Assembly (NCBI RefSeq): GCF_025148285.1
Contig: NZ_CP102268.1
Coordinates: 4,371,501-4,435,500, forward strand
Direction: 5' to 3'
DNA: 64,000 nucleotides
Source of the DNA: Marvinbryantia formatexigens DSM 14469
GTDB lineage: Bacteria; Bacillota; Clostridia; Lachnospirales; Lachnospiraceae
Positions 1-8,754 of the stretch are shown piece after piece (within the stretch, counting starts at the first letter, position 1; every line of letters begins with the position of its first letter). The translations under genes were made by a program, and so were the position numbers. The notes under the pieces were generated by a model. It was not told the DNA's origin, did not search any database, and worked only from the letters and a program-made list of their open reading frames with translations.

Positions 1-392
1 AGGTCTGCTTTATTGTAAGCGATAATATAGGGAATCTCTTTTTTTGCAAAAATTCCCGTCAGCTCCCGCTCCACCTCCGTCATGCCCGCAGTCGCGTCCA
101 CCACCAGCACCGCCACATCCGTCTTGTTCAGCACCTGCTTTGTCCTGCGCACGCGCAGCTCTCCAAGGCTTCCCTCGTCATCGTATCCCGGCGTATCGAT
201 AATCATGACCGGTCCCACCGGCAGAAGCTCCATTGTTTTATAGACCGGGTCGGTCGTCGTGCCGCGCACCTCCGATACCACTGCGATTTCCTGATTCGTT
301 ACCGCGTTCACCACGCTTGATTTTCCCGCGTTGCGGCGTCCGAAAAATCCAATATGTACCCGGTTTGCCGCCGGGGTCTGATTCATTCCCAT
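1..392 (-). CDS. hydF: [FeFe] hydrogenase H-cluster maturation GTPase HydF (5' part, cut by window edge)
   Basis: The reverse strand encodes about 130 N-terminal residues of HydF, the GTPase scaffold that carries the diiron precursor during assembly of the [FeFe]-hydrogenase active site. Visible motifs are the P-loop GRRNAGKSS, the switch threonines in GTTTDPV, the DTPGYDDEG G3 motif and the NKAD G4 motif at the very edge. The characteristic N-terminus NRVHIGFFGRRNAGKS distinguishes it from Era or EngA. The ATG at 392 follows AGGAAG; another ATG at 410 is in frame but overlaps that site. The C-terminal metal-binding domain lies outside the window. Confidence 0.93.
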   Translation of the reverse strand, partial: MGMNQTPAANRVHIGFFGRRNAGKSSVVNAVTNQEIAVVSEVRGTTTDPVYKTMELLPVGPVMIIDTPGYDDEGSLGELRVRRTKQVLNKTDVAVLVVDATAGMTEVERELTGIFAKKEIPYIIAYNKAD

Positions 393-480
393 TCTTTTCT
401 TCCTTTCCATCATCCTGTCTCCCCGGACGCTTCAGCGACATCCGAAGAGCAAAAAAATTTAAAATTTTTCAAATTATCTA

Positions 481-509
481 TTGACAATCCCTGCAAACTG
501 CGCTAGAAT
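481..509 (+). promoter_or_regulatory. Promoter of tRNA-Arg
   Basis: TTGACA at 481-486 and TAGAAT at 504-509 are separated by 17 nt and lie 32 bp before the tRNA. An inverted GTTCG-GAA-CGAAC sequence follows at about 517-530, in the expected transcription start region. Confidence 0.8.
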
Positions 510-541
510 ATATCCTGTTCGGAACGAACAAAACCAAATAT

Positions 542-615
542 GTGCGTTTAGCTCAGCTGGATAGAGCGTTTGACTACGGATCAAAAGGTCGGGAGTTCGA
601 ATCTTCTAACGCACG
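542..615 (+). tRNA. tRNA-Arg (anticodon ACG)
   Basis: A full cloverleaf can be drawn. The acceptor stem is GTGCGTT/AACGCAC, the D stem GCTC/GAGC, the anticodon stem TTTGA/TCAAA with loop CTACGGA (anticodon at 576-578), and the T arm contains TTCGAAT. The discriminator base is G615 and CCA is not encoded. An ACG anticodon, read as ICG after deamination, decodes CGN arginine codons. Confidence 0.96.
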
Positions 616-621
616 CTTTTC

Positions 622-654
622 AAAAAAGAAATCTTGTAAAAGATTTCTTTTTTT
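622..654 (+). terminator. Intrinsic terminator of tRNA-Arg
   Basis: Arms AAGAAATCTT and AAGATTTCTT flank a 4-nt loop and are followed by a T run, directly after the tRNA. Confidence 0.85.
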
Positions 655-657
655 GTT

Positions 658-692
658 GCCATGCATACGACAAAACGTCCAGCGAACATTCA
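658..692 (+). repeat. Dispersed 36-bp repeat, copy A
   Basis: This copy starts with the invariant core GCCATGCATACGACAAAA and continues into a degraded CGTCCA...GAACATT dyad. It sits between the tRNA terminator and the stop codon of the small gene at 695-994. Two further copies are at 15056-15091 (opposite strand) and 21768-21805. Confidence 0.75.
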
Positions 693-694
693 TG

Positions 695-994
695 TTATTC
701 CTGCCCGAACGGTCGCCTCAGAAGATTATAAACGGTAGTCTGCAGGCGGATCATCCCGTTTTTCAAATCTTCCTCCATCTTCGGATTTGTCCTGCCCTTT
801 GCAAACCTGTGCAGCAGCTTTTCCAGATATGCGCAGTCATCGCGAAGCTGCAGCTTCCCGGTCAGATCGACATCCAGACTTTTTTCCTTCATTTCCCTGC
901 GCGTCTCATCCACCAGCGTCTGCGCATTTACAAGCTGTACCTTCAGCTCCGGCGGAAACATATTCATATTCGTAGTTTTCGAACGATTCAGCAT
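695..994 (-). CDS. Small protein of unknown function, 99 aa
   Basis: I do not recognise this family. The protein is mostly polar and looks helical throughout, with no signal peptide or membrane segment. GGAG lies about 12 nt before the ATG at 994. The gene stands alone, converging on the tRNA, and its stop codon abuts the dispersed repeat copy A. Likely real because the frame is clean and the ribosome site plausible, but the role is unknown. Confidence 0.6.
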   Translation of the reverse strand: MLNRSKTTNMNMFPPELKVQLVNAQTLVDETRREMKEKSLDVDLTGKLQLRDDCAYLEKLLHRFAKGRTNPKMEEDLKNGMIRLQTTVYNLLRRPFGQE

Positions 995-1159
995 CTGTCT
1001 CTTTTGCTCCTTTCCCTGCCGTGCCTCCAGCCTTTCTTTCTGCCGGCAAAGTCATCTGTTCTTTATATTACCTCATTTATCTCTGGTTGTAAACCGGAAA
1101 AACATCATTTGCGGGTTCATGCTGCTTTCCCGTGACGCATTTTAGCACACGCCGGCTTT

Positions 1160-1558
1160 TCACGGCGCCGCAGTATAGCGCTGCTCATGCTGTTTTCTCG
1201 TCTCATTTATCGCCTCTCCATGTCCTGTCAGCGCGGCAAATGGCGCAAACTGCGCCGCACGGTCCTGCCGCGGCATCCGCGGATGCGTGACCGGCTCCGG
1301 ATGCGGCAGATAGAGTATATCCTCATATCGCCATTTCTGTTCCTGCGCCGTCTGTCCTACATTCTGCGTTGCTTCCCCGCATTCTTTTTCTGCCTCCCGC
1401 GCCGTCTGTCCGCGTTGCTTTCCCGTATTCTGCGCTGTTTCCCCGCATTCTTTTTTTGCCTCCCGTGCCGTATGTCCGCGTTGCTTTCCCGTATTCTGCG
1501 CTGTTTCGCCGTACTCCCTTTTTATCTCCCGCGCCGCTTCTCTGCGCTCTTCGTTCAT
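1160..1558 (-). CDS. Small partner protein of the Y-family polymerase, with 22-residue repeats
   Basis: The C-terminal half (about residues 72-132) carries YEDILYLPHPE and MPRQDRAAQFAPFAALTGHG, a signature I recall from small proteins encoded just after Y-family polymerases in Clostridia (YolD-like in position and size). The N-terminal half is a charged tandem repeat of about 22 residues (unit begins ECGETAQNTGKQRG), in two clear copies plus partial ones. The ATG overlaps the polymerase stop by 4 nt (ATGA), so the two genes are translationally coupled and share the SOS promoter at 3112-3140. The repeat expansion makes it longer than its usual relatives; the function of the family is not established. 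Confidence 0.75.
   Translation of the reverse strand: MNEERREAAREIKREYGETAQNTGKQRGHTAREAKKECGETAQNTGKQRGQTAREAEKECGEATQNVGQTAQEQKWRYEDILYLPHPEPVTHPRMPRQDRAAQFAPFAALTGHGEAINETRKQHEQRYTAAP
1361..1530 (-). repeat. 66-bp intragenic tandem repeat
   Basis: ATTCTGCG recurs at 1361, 1427 and 1493 on the + strand, a 66-bp period that keeps the reading frame and gives the 22-residue protein repeat. Confidence 0.85.
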
Positions 1559-3084
1559 GCCCGGTGTCCTCCAATCTGTCCATTGCGCTCTCTGGCTGTC
1601 GCTCCTTCTTTTAGGTTCATCCCTTTTAAAATGGCGTTTTTGCCATATTTGTTTCTGATATCGAGCATCGCCTGCTGTATCTTGCGCTCCTTCTCCCTGG
1701 CGGCTTCCTCCTCCCGCTGCTGTTTTTCCAGAGCGGCATAATCGGTGAACAGATCAAGCTGCTCATAATGCGCTTCCCGCTTTACCTGTCCTTCCTCCAC
1801 CACATGGTTGGCTGTAAGCGTAATTCTGCGGACAAGCAGGTTTTCATCGGTAATTCTGCCGTACAGCTCCATCACCGCCGCCGTGATGCGCTTTGCGGAG
1901 GACGTCGGCTCCGGCAGATTGGCGGTGCCGTGCGCATGCTTCGGAACCCTGCGTCCATAGCGGTCCACCGTAATCTCACCCCGGTAGCTTTTTGCCCGCT
2001 CCGGGTCGGAAAGATTTTCGATATCATACCCGATTGTCAGCACCATCTGGTCAGTGACAAGCCGTTTTTCCACCAGATCCAGGGCAAGCTGGTCCGCCAT
2101 CTCCTGCACGATGAGCGCCGCCTTTTCGCAACTGTAGGGACAGTGCAGCACCTGTCCGGCTCCGAGACTGTTTGTCTCCGGCTTATACGCTCTGATGTCC
2201 GCGATGGTGCACGGCTCCCATCCCCAGGCATGGTCAATCAGAAGCTCGGCGTTGATTCCGAACAGCTTATACAGAAGCGCCTCGTTGTGATAATCCCCCG
2301 GCTTTCCAATGGAGCAGCGCGCAACATCTCCCATCGTAAACATGCCGTTAGCTTCCAGCTTTCTGGCATAGCCTCTGCCCACGCGCCAGAAATCCGTGAG
2401 CGGGCGGTGGTCCCACAGAAGCCTCCGGTACGACAGTTCGTCAAGCATTGCAATCCGGGCGCCGTTTTTGTCCGGCGGCAGGTGCTTTGCCACAATATCC
2501 ATCGCCACCTTGCTAAGATACAGATTCGTCCCGATTCCCGCCGTCGCCGTGATGCCGGTCGTCTCATAGACATCCGCGAGAATCTTCTCCGCAAGCTGGC
2601 GTGCAGAAAGCCCGTAGGTTCCCAGATAATCCGTGACATCAAGAAAAATCTCATCAATGGAATAGACATGCTGGTCCTCCGGCGCAATGTACTTCAGATA
2701 CACATCGTAAATCCGCATACTGTACTGGATGTAATGCTCCATTCTGGGCGGAGCAACGATATAATCCAGCGCCAGCTCCGGATGCGCCTGCAGCTCCGGA
2801 TCATTCCAGGAGGAACCCGTCAGGCGGTGGTCCGGCGCGTTTCTTCTGCGCGCGGCATTGATTTCTTTTACCTTCTGCACCACCTCGAACAGCCGCGGCC
2901 TGCCGGGAATCCCATATGCCTTCAGTGAGGGCGACACGGCAAGGCAGATTGTTTTTTCTGTCCGCGCTCTGTCAGCGACAACCAGGTTGGTCGTCATCGG
3001 GTCAAGATTCCGCTCCCGGCACTCCACCGAAGCATAAAAAGACTTTAAATCGATTGCAATATATGTGCGGCTCTTTTCCTGCAT
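1555..3084 (-). CDS. Y-family (UmuC/DinB-like) translesion DNA polymerase
   Basis: This 509-residue protein has the Y-family motifs: DLKSFYASVE (residues 12-21) with the first catalytic Asp, and SIDEIFLDV (142-150) with the catalytic Asp-Glu. A helix-hairpin-helix region follows the palm (GIGTNLYLSKVAMD). Near the C-terminus QLDLF (442-446) is a canonical beta-clamp-binding motif, followed by a charged helix rich in Glu, Arg and Lys. The length is that of Firmicutes UvrX/UmuC-type enzymes rather than short DinB. The upstream promoter contains a LexA box, so expression is almost certainly DNA-damage induced; the small downstream gene overlaps by 4 nt. Confidence 0.93.
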   Translation of the reverse strand: MQEKSRTYIAIDLKSFYASVECRERNLDPMTTNLVVADRARTEKTICLAVSPSLKAYGIPGRPRLFEVVQKVKEINAARRRNAPDHRLTGSSWNDPELQAHPELALDYIVAPPRMEHYIQYSMRIYDVYLKYIAPEDQHVYSIDEIFLDVTDYLGTYGLSARQLAEKILADVYETTGITATAGIGTNLYLSKVAMDIVAKHLPPDKNGARIAMLDELSYRRLLWDHRPLTDFWRVGRGYARKLEANGMFTMGDVARCSIGKPGDYHNEALLYKLFGINAELLIDHAWGWEPCTIADIRAYKPETNSLGAGQVLHCPYSCEKAALIVQEMADQLALDLVEKRLVTDQMVLTIGYDIENLSDPERAKSYRGEITVDRYGRRVPKHAHGTANLPEPTSSAKRITAAVMELYGRITDENLLVRRITLTANHVVEEGQVKREAHYEQLDLFTDYAALEKQQREEEAAREKERKIQQAMLDIRNKYGKNAILKGMNLKEGATARERNGQIGGHRA

Positions 3085-3111
3085 CCTGCTTCCAGCCTCC
3101 CTCCTGTTCTT

Positions 3112-3140
3112 ATTATAAGAACATTCGTTCGATTTTTCAA
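3112..3140 (-). promoter_or_regulatory. SOS promoter with LexA box
   Basis: On the minus strand TTGAAA (3140-3135) and TATAAT (3117-3112) are 17 nt apart. The spacer and -10 edge hold CGAACGAATGTTCT (3131-3118), a match to the Gram-positive LexA operator. LexA bound here would cover the promoter directly. Confidence 0.9.
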
Positions 3141-3150
3141 GTGGAAATTT

Positions 3151-4269
3151 TTATTTTACCAAAATTCCGTTTACTTCCACCTCATCCGTCAGCGCAATCA
3201 CCAGACATTTTCTGCCGTCGATTACGGTCGTCTCCACCAGATCGCTCCTTGCGGGATTGACCTGTACAATCACATCCTTTGTTTTGATTTCAAATTTTCT
3301 GGTATTTGCCACATTTTCCGCCACGAAGGAGGTCTGCTCTCCCGCCGCTTCCTCAAAGCGCTCGTCAAACTGCGACATTTTTTCTTCAGCAACGCCGCTC
3401 TGCTCAAACAGCCGTTTCACCTCCTGTCTGCCAAGTACAAGCGGCGCCGGCTCCTCCTTCTGCTCCTCAATCATTTCGTTTAAGTTTTCGTGAATTGTCC
3501 GCACAGTCTCGTAATCGCAGTCCTCTCCCAGTGTTTCCTCCACCAGCGCCTGGAAGGTTTCCTTCTGGCTTCCCGCCGTCAGCGGAAGCGTGCACCCCAG
3601 CACATTATCCACAAAATCGCCGCACGGCATTTCCGGCTTCTGATTGTAGTAAAGCAGGCTGTGAATATCCGCGCTGCGGTCATGAAATGCCGGGAAGAGA
3701 AAGCCAATCAGCGGCATTTCCACCAGCCAGTCCTGCGTGCGGCTGGAAAAACAGTTTTCCTTCTCGTTATACGACAGACAGGGCTTCGCCAGATTCACCG
3801 GACAGATGCAGCACATGATATGCTCGTAAACCTCGTCGGAGGCATCGAACATCTCCTGATTATCGGAGGCTTTTCCCGGAATGTCGTACACCGCATACAT
3901 CAATAAAATTAGATAATTCCCTGTGTATTCATAGGTTTCAATAATCTTATCATAAAATTCTTCCAGTACGCCATCGTCCTGCAGCCCCGAATATTTCAGC
4001 TTCATGAGCGTCGCCTGCGTGCCGTTTTCCTTTTCTGTCTCCAGCGGAAATTCCATGTTCAGCAGATTTTTGCCGATTGTTCCGGAAATCGCCTTGCGGA
4101 AAATATTCAGATATTTAAAAAATTCTTCCTCCGGCAATGATAAAAACGCTTCCCGGAACTGTGTTTTTTTGTTCTTCTCCCCGTCGACATAACAGCCGCA
4201 GATACGGCTGATAGGACAGCGCTCCTGTGTGTACTGTTTTTTTATCTCTGCAATTTCTTTCTTATTCAT
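3151..4269 (-). CDS. DUF4317 family protein
   Basis: The start MNKKEIAEIKKQYTQE and the RICGCYVDGEKNK segment match the DUF4317 family, common in Clostridia and of unknown function. The 372-residue length is typical. It looks cytoplasmic, with no signal peptide or membrane helix and an acidic central region. It is a single gene between the SOS cassette and the NUDIX gene; GGGG lies upstream of the ATG. Confidence 0.85.
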   Translation of the reverse strand: MNKKEIAEIKKQYTQERCPISRICGCYVDGEKNKKTQFREAFLSLPEEEFFKYLNIFRKAISGTIGKNLLNMEFPLETEKENGTQATLMKLKYSGLQDDGVLEEFYDKIIETYEYTGNYLILLMYAVYDIPGKASDNQEMFDASDEVYEHIMCCICPVNLAKPCLSYNEKENCFSSRTQDWLVEMPLIGFLFPAFHDRSADIHSLLYYNQKPEMPCGDFVDNVLGCTLPLTAGSQKETFQALVEETLGEDCDYETVRTIHENLNEMIEEQKEEPAPLVLGRQEVKRLFEQSGVAEEKMSQFDERFEEAAGEQTSFVAENVANTRKFEIKTKDVIVQVNPARSDLVETTVIDGRKCLVIALTDEVEVNGILVK

Positions 4270-4386
4270 ATTCTACCCCTTTTCTTTCCTGTAACCGTTT
4301 TTTCATATCAGACGGCGGGTCGGTTCGCTCCTGTGACCTTTTTTCCTGCATCCGCAGCCGCCAGATCGTTCCCGCGATTATTTTCA

Positions 4387-4881
4387 TCAGATGGCGGTCG
4401 TTTCGTTTCCGGATACCGGCAGCTCTTCTCCGTCCAGGCAGGCGCGCTTCAGGCGGTCGCCCTCATATTCCAGCTTCAGAGAAAAAAATGGCTTTTCCTC
4501 CTCAATCAGACGGAAGAAGATATAATCCCCTTCCCAGAGATTCAGCCGGTGCAGCTCTGTTTTTTTCACCCACTCCAGCTTTCCCTCATCGCAGTCCGTT
4601 ATTTCTCCCTCATAACCGTTCGCCGTGTACAGAAACATATATTCTGTCTCCCATCCGGCGCAGACAAAGGTCACGATTCCCCGCAGACGGTATCTGGTAA
4701 GTGTCAGATTCGTTTCCTCCTTCACTTCCCGCAGCAGACATTCCTCCGGGCTTTCATCCTTTTCAAAGTGTCCGCCGACGCCGATCCATTTGTCCTTATT
4801 TACATCGTGTTTTTTCGAAACCCGGTGCAGCATCAGATACGCATTTTCATTTTCTATATAGCAAAGCGTTGTCAGTCCCAT
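4387..4881 (-). CDS. NUDIX hydrolase (MutT-like)
   Basis: The Nudix box runs GGHFEKDE...REVKEETNL, with the metal-binding Glu residues intact and Asn where Gly is usual. The family hydrolyses nucleoside diphosphate derivatives; the N-terminus (TTLCYIENENAYLMLHR) resembles 8-oxo-dGTP diphosphatase-like members. I chose the ATG at 4881, preceded by GGAGAG 4 nt away, over an upstream in-frame ATG at 5061 whose extension has no homologous character. The product is 164 residues. Substrate specificity cannot be read from the sequence. Confidence 0.88.
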   Translation of the reverse strand: MGLTTLCYIENENAYLMLHRVSKKHDVNKDKWIGVGGHFEKDESPEECLLREVKEETNLTLTRYRLRGIVTFVCAGWETEYMFLYTANGYEGEITDCDEGKLEWVKKTELHRLNLWEGDYIFFRLIEEEKPFFSLKLEYEGDRLKRACLDGEELPVSGNETTAI

Positions 4882-5049
4882 ATTTCTCTCCTTTTCTGCC
4901 GTGTACTCTTCACATTTTTCCACCTGTCTATTATAATGATTTTTATCCTGCCGCGCAATCCCATTCGCGAAGCGAATTTTAAGCGGATTTGCAAATGGAG
5001 TGAACAGAAATACCGTCATTAAATTTGCCAGCGGGTGTGCCGGAAATAC

Positions 5050-5079
5050 TTGACAGTGCAATCCCGCGTGGCATATAGT
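5050..5079 (+). promoter_or_regulatory. Promoter of the cysteine-synthase-like gene
   Basis: TTGACA (5050-5055) and TATAGT (5074-5079) with an 18-nt spacer, about 85 bp before the start codon. Confidence 0.7.
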
Positions 5080-5147
5080 ATAAGAGATGTTGTGATGATT
5101 CCATTCATCCCGTCATTCAGGAAATTCTTATTATAGAAAGAGAAAGG

Positions 5148-5174
5148 ATGCCGCGTCTGCGGCATGGTAAATAA
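5148..5174 (+). promoter_or_regulatory. Mini-ORF and hairpin over the start region
   Basis: ATG at 5148 opens an 8-codon frame (MPRLRHGK) ending at 5174, one base before an ATG at 5176 that is in frame with the enzyme. GCCGC (5150-5154) and GCGGC (5159-5163) form a small hairpin between the purine-rich ribosome site (5138-5147) and the first in-frame ATG at 5164. Either the hairpin brings the site close to 5164, or the mini-ORF couples translation to 5176. Confidence 0.4.
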
Positions 5175-6108
5175 GATGATTTATGAAAATATTCTGGAAG
5201 CGCTCGGTCATACCCCCGTCATCCGTCTCGGCAAAATAAACAGCCCGGAAAACGCGGAAATTCTTGTGAAATTTGAGGGGCTGAACGTGGGCGGCTCTAT
5301 CAAGACCCGCACCGCCTATAATATGATCTGTGACGCCGAGGAGCGCGGTCTTATAAATAAAGACACGATTATTGTCGAGCCGACAAGCGGCAACCAGGGA
5401 ATCGGTCTTGCGCTGGTGGGCGCAGTCAAAGGCTATCGCACCATCATCATTATGCCGGATTCCGTCAGCGAAGAGCGCAGAAAGCTGGTGCGCCACTACG
5501 GCGCCGAGGTGGTGCTTATTCATGACGCCGGCAATATCGGCGCCTGCATCGAGGAGTGTCTGCAGACGGCGCTCCGTATGGCGGCGGAAAATCCCAGCGT
5601 CTACGTTCCCCAGCAGTTTGAAAATCCGGCAAACCCGATGGCGCACCGCAATCATACAGCGCTTGAAATCCTCGAACAGGTTGACGGTCCGATTCACGGC
5701 TTCTGCTCCGGCATTGGCACTGGCGGCACCATCACCGGCATCGGCGAAGTGCTGAAAAGCAAAAATCCCGACATGGTCATCTGGGCTGTGGAGCCGGAAA
5801 ATGCAGCGATTCTGGCTGGCGGCACCATCGGCACCCATCTGCAGATGGGCATCGGAGACGGCGTTATCCCCGATATTTTAAACCGTGAAATTTATGACGA
5901 TATCTATATTGTCTCGGACGAGGAGGCGCTTAAAACCTCCAGGGATCTCGCGCGCCTGGAGGGAATTATGTGCGGTATCTCCAGCGGAACGAACGTGGCC
6001 GCCGCACTGAAGCTTGCCGGAAAACTCGGCAGGGGAAAGACGGTTGTCACCGTCCTTCCGGACACCGCCGAGCGTTACTTCTCCACCCCGCTGTTTGAAA
6101 ACGAATAA
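5164..6108 (+). CDS. cysK: Cysteine-synthase-family PLP enzyme
   Basis: This fold-type II PLP enzyme resembles O-acetylserine sulfhydrylase, which makes cysteine from O-acetylserine and sulfide. The Schiff-base lysine is K47 in GGSIKTRTA, the substrate loop is TSGNQG (74-79), and the phosphate-binding loop is GTGGT (185-189). Two family residues differ: the usual KDR is KTR, and TSGNTG is TSGNQG. These sit next to the cofactor and the substrate carboxylate, so the acceptor or donor may differ from classical CysK. The start is 5164 or 5176 (see the mini-ORF). It is monocistronic, converging on the oxidoreductase. Confidence 0.85.
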   Translation: MVNKMIYENILEALGHTPVIRLGKINSPENAEILVKFEGLNVGGSIKTRTAYNMICDAEERGLINKDTIIVEPTSGNQGIGLALVGAVKGYRTIIIMPDSVSEERRKLVRHYGAEVVLIHDAGNIGACIEECLQTALRMAAENPSVYVPQQFENPANPMAHRNHTALEILEQVDGPIHGFCSGIGTGGTITGIGEVLKSKNPDMVIWAVEPENAAILAGGTIGTHLQMGIGDGVIPDILNREIYDDIYIVSDEEALKTSRDLARLEGIMCGISSGTNVAAALKLAGKLGRGKTVVTVLPDTAERYFSTPLFENE

Positions 6109-6120
6109 GCTGGATGATTT

Positions 6121-7092
6121 TTATTTTTCGTTCGGGTAAACAACCCCAATCTGTGCACGGATATTGTCCATCAGTTCCATCATACGTATGGTTTCTGTAT
6201 GCGGCATTTCCGGGCACTCTTTTTTGCCGTTTTCCAGTGCGCGCATACACGCCTCCACCTCGTATTCATAGCCGGTAATCTGTTCCGGCGTTTTATATTC
6301 CGCAATCATCTGATGCTCCAGGTTATAAACGCAGATACCTTCACAGTTATTGATATTGCGCACCATGATATAACCCTTGTCCCCGTAAATTGCTCCCTCA
6401 CGGTTGCAGCCTGCCCGCATATCGCTGTGAAGCACTGCCATCCTTCCATCCTCATAAATGAGCGTAATGCTGTCCGCCGCATCCAGCCCGCGGTCCGTCA
6501 ATACTGCGGACGCCTTCACCTCCCGGATACTGTCTCCGAAAACCATCGAGGCAAAGTTCAGCGTGTAGACGCCGATGTCAAGCAGCGCCCCGCCAGCCAG
6601 CGCCGGCTCTGTCATGCGTTTCACATGCGTGAGCGGATAGGAAAGTGTGGCATACAGCGAATGCGGGGTACCGATTATCCCGCTCTCCAGCACTTCGTCC
6701 AGTGTCCGCCGCATCGGAATGTATCTCGTCCAGATTGCCTCCGTCACCAGAACGCCCTTCGCTTCCGCCATTTTCAGCACTTCCTTTGCCTGCGCAGCGT
6801 TCTGCGTAAACGATTTTTCCGTCAGCACATTTTTTCCGTGCGCAATGCAGAGCTTCATGTGCTCATAATGATGCGAATGCGGCGTTGCAACGTAAATCAG
6901 ATCCACCTCCGGATCGGATACCAGCTCCTCATAGGAGCCGTAAGCATGTGCAAAGCCATACTCCCCGGCAAACGCCTGCGCCCGCTCCAGACTTCTTGAC
7001 GCCACTGCCCAGGACTGTACCTGCGGCATTTCCCGAATTGTTTTTGCCATTGTACCGGCAATATTTCCGGCACCCAGAATTCCCATTTTCAT
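6121..7092 (-). CDS. Gfo/Idh/MocA family oxidoreductase
   Basis: The N-terminal Rossmann fold begins with GILGAGNIAGTMA, an NAD(P)-binding glycine motif. The family EKP motif appears as TEKSF, keeping the lysine but with Ser for Pro. The C-terminal beta-sheet domain contains GGALLDIGVYTLNFA, typical of the dihydrodiol/1,5-anhydrofructose dehydrogenase-like branch. Sugar or polyol substrates are usual but the exact one cannot be inferred. It is 323 residues and ends 12 bp from the convergent cysteine synthase stop. Confidence 0.88.
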   Translation of the reverse strand: MKMGILGAGNIAGTMAKTIREMPQVQSWAVASRSLERAQAFAGEYGFAHAYGSYEELVSDPEVDLIYVATPHSHHYEHMKLCIAHGKNVLTEKSFTQNAAQAKEVLKMAEAKGVLVTEAIWTRYIPMRRTLDEVLESGIIGTPHSLYATLSYPLTHVKRMTEPALAGGALLDIGVYTLNFASMVFGDSIREVKASAVLTDRGLDAADSITLIYEDGRMAVLHSDMRAGCNREGAIYGDKGYIMVRNINNCEGICVYNLEHQMIAEYKTPEQITGYEYEVEACMRALENGKKECPEMPHTETIRMMELMDNIRAQIGVVYPNEK

Positions 7093-7107
7093 ACTTTTTT
7101 CCTCCTG

Positions 7108-7165
7108 TTATAATATAAAACCCCAAACATCCCTCATCTCTGATTTTGGAATGTCTGGGGTTTCA
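7108..7165 (-). terminator. Intrinsic terminator downstream of rny
   Basis: On the minus strand AAACCCCAGACAT pairs with ATGTTTGGGGTTT (one mismatch) around a long loop and is followed by an AT-rich tail. Confidence 0.7.
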
Positions 7166-7203
7166 CTCTGTTACTGTTCACTCCGTTCGCAATAACTTCT
7201 CTC

Positions 7204-8754
7204 TTACTTTGCGTAATCTACCGCGCGTGATTCGCGGATTACGCTGACTTTAATCTGTCCCGGATATTCCAGTTCAGCTTCAATCTGTTTTGAAATATCC
7301 CTTGCCAGCAATACCATGTCCGCATCACTGACTTTCTCAGGAACAACCATAACTCGAATCTCTCTACCTGCCTGAATAGCAAACGATTTGTCAACGCCTT
7401 TGAAGGCATTTGAAATATCCTCTAACTGTTTTAATCTGTTGGTATATGTTTCCAGTGTTTCTCTTCTTGCACCCGGGCGCGCAGCCGAAATTGTGTCTGC
7501 CGCCTGCACAATACATGCAATTAAGGTTTCTGGTTCTACATCGCCATGATGGGCTTCCACTGCATTGATGACGGTCTGCGACTCTTTGTATTTTCTACAG
7601 AGGTCTGCCCCAATCTGTATATGGGAGCCGTCCACTTCATGGTCGATGGATTTGCCAATGTCATGCAATAAACCGGCACGTTTCGCCATGCGAACGTCCA
7701 AACCGATTTCCCCTGCCAATAAGCCTGCCAGATGCGCAACCTCTACAGAATGCTTGAGTGCGTTCTGACCATAGCTGGTGCGGAATTTCATTCTGCCCAG
7801 CAGACGTATCAGCTCCGGGTGGATTCCATGTACCCCTACCTCTAAAGCTGCTGCTTCGCCTTCCTCGCGAATCATTGTTTCTACTTCTTTTTGTGCTTTC
7901 TCAACCATTTCTTCGATTCTGGCCGGATGAATACGTCCGTCCACAATCAGCTTTTCCAGTGCAATTCTGGCCACTTCTCTTCTGATAGGGTCAAAGCTGG
8001 ACAGAATTACCGCTTCCGGTGTATCGTCGATAATAAGGTCGACGCCTGTCATCGTTTCGAGTGTACGGATATTTCGTCCTTCACGTCCGATAATCCGTCC
8101 CTTCATCTCATCACTTGGGAGCTGCACCACGGAAATTGTAGTTTCTGCAACATGGTCAGCCGCACAACGCTGAATCGCAGTCGCTACATATTCCTTTGCT
8201 TTCTTACCTGCTTCTTCTTTTGCTCTGCTCTCCAGCTCTTTGTAAAGTCTGGCGGCATCGCTTTTCACTTCGTCTTCAACAGTTTTTAACAGATAGTCTT
8301 TTGCCTGCTCGGAGGTTAAACCTGAGATTCGCTCCAGTTCCTGCATTTTTCTGTCGTGAATCTGCTCAATCTCGACACTTTTTCGCTTTAACTCTTCTTC
8401 TCTGGCTGTCAGACCCGTCTCGCGTTTCTCCAGTGCATCAGACTTTTTATCAATGGCTTCTTCCTTTGATAATACGCGCCGTTCATACTTCTGCAGCTCT
8501 GCTCTGCGCTCTTTTGTTTCCCGGTCCAGCTCGTTTTTGCGATTCATGGACTCTTCTTTCGCTTCAAGCAGTGCTTCGCGCTTTTTCGTCTCTGCGACTT
8601 TCAATGCATCATCTATTATGTCCCTGGCTTTATCTTCCGCGCTGCCTATCGTTTTTTCTACCACATTTTTCCGGTAGGCAAGCGCAGCAAACCAGCTAAT
8701 AGCTGCTGCAAGCAAGGCGACTGCGACACAGATAACAATCGTTACTGCACTCAC
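7204..8754 (-). CDS. rny: Ribonuclease Y
   Basis: RNase Y is the membrane-anchored endoribonuclease that initiates mRNA decay in Firmicutes. The 516-residue protein has one N-terminal membrane helix (about 3-24), a long charged coiled coil (about 30-200), a KH RNA-binding domain with [15 protein letters not shown], and an HD domain with [10 protein letters not shown]. The start is GTG at 8754, 7 nt after GGAGG. The sequence AGGAG-GTG-CTCCT spanning the ribosome site is self-complementary and could partly mask it. It has its own promoter in the end of the upstream gene. Confidence 0.97.
   Translation of the reverse strand: MSAVTIVICVAVALLAAAISWFAALAYRKNVVEKTIGSAEDKARDIIDDALKVAETKKREALLEAKEESMNRKNELDRETKERRAELQKYERRVLSKEEAIDKKSDALEKRETGLTAREEELKRKSVEIEQIHDRKMQELERISGLTSEQAKDYLLKTVEDEVKSDAARLYKELESRAKEEAGKKAKEYVATAIQRCAADHVAETTISVVQLPSDEMKGRIIGREGRNIRTLETMTGVDLIIDDTPEAVILSSFDPIRREVARIALEKLIVDGRIHPARIEEMVEKAQKEVETMIREEGEAAALEVGVHGIHPELIRLLGRMKFRTSYGQNALKHSVEVAHLAGLLAGEIGLDVRMAKRAGLLHDIGKSIDHEVDGSHIQIGADLCRKYKESQTVINAVEAHHGDVEPETLIACIVQAADTISAARPGARRETLETYTNRLKQLEDISNAFKGVDKSFAIQAGREIRVMVVPEKVSDADMVLLARDISKQIEAELEYPGQIKVSVIRESRAVDYAK

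Noticed and set aside
517-530. GTTCG-GAA-CGAAC as a LexA box before tRNA-Arg
   Set aside because: Half-site order is reversed and the spacing is 3 rather than 4, so it does not fit the CGAAC-N4-GTTC operator.
1768-2928. 386-codon + strand frame
   Set aside because: Antisense to the Y-family polymerase; no ribosome site or family features.
4882-5061. N-terminal extension of the NUDIX protein
   Set aside because: Good ribosome site at 4881, no homology-like character upstream, and the extension overlaps the cysteine synthase promoter.
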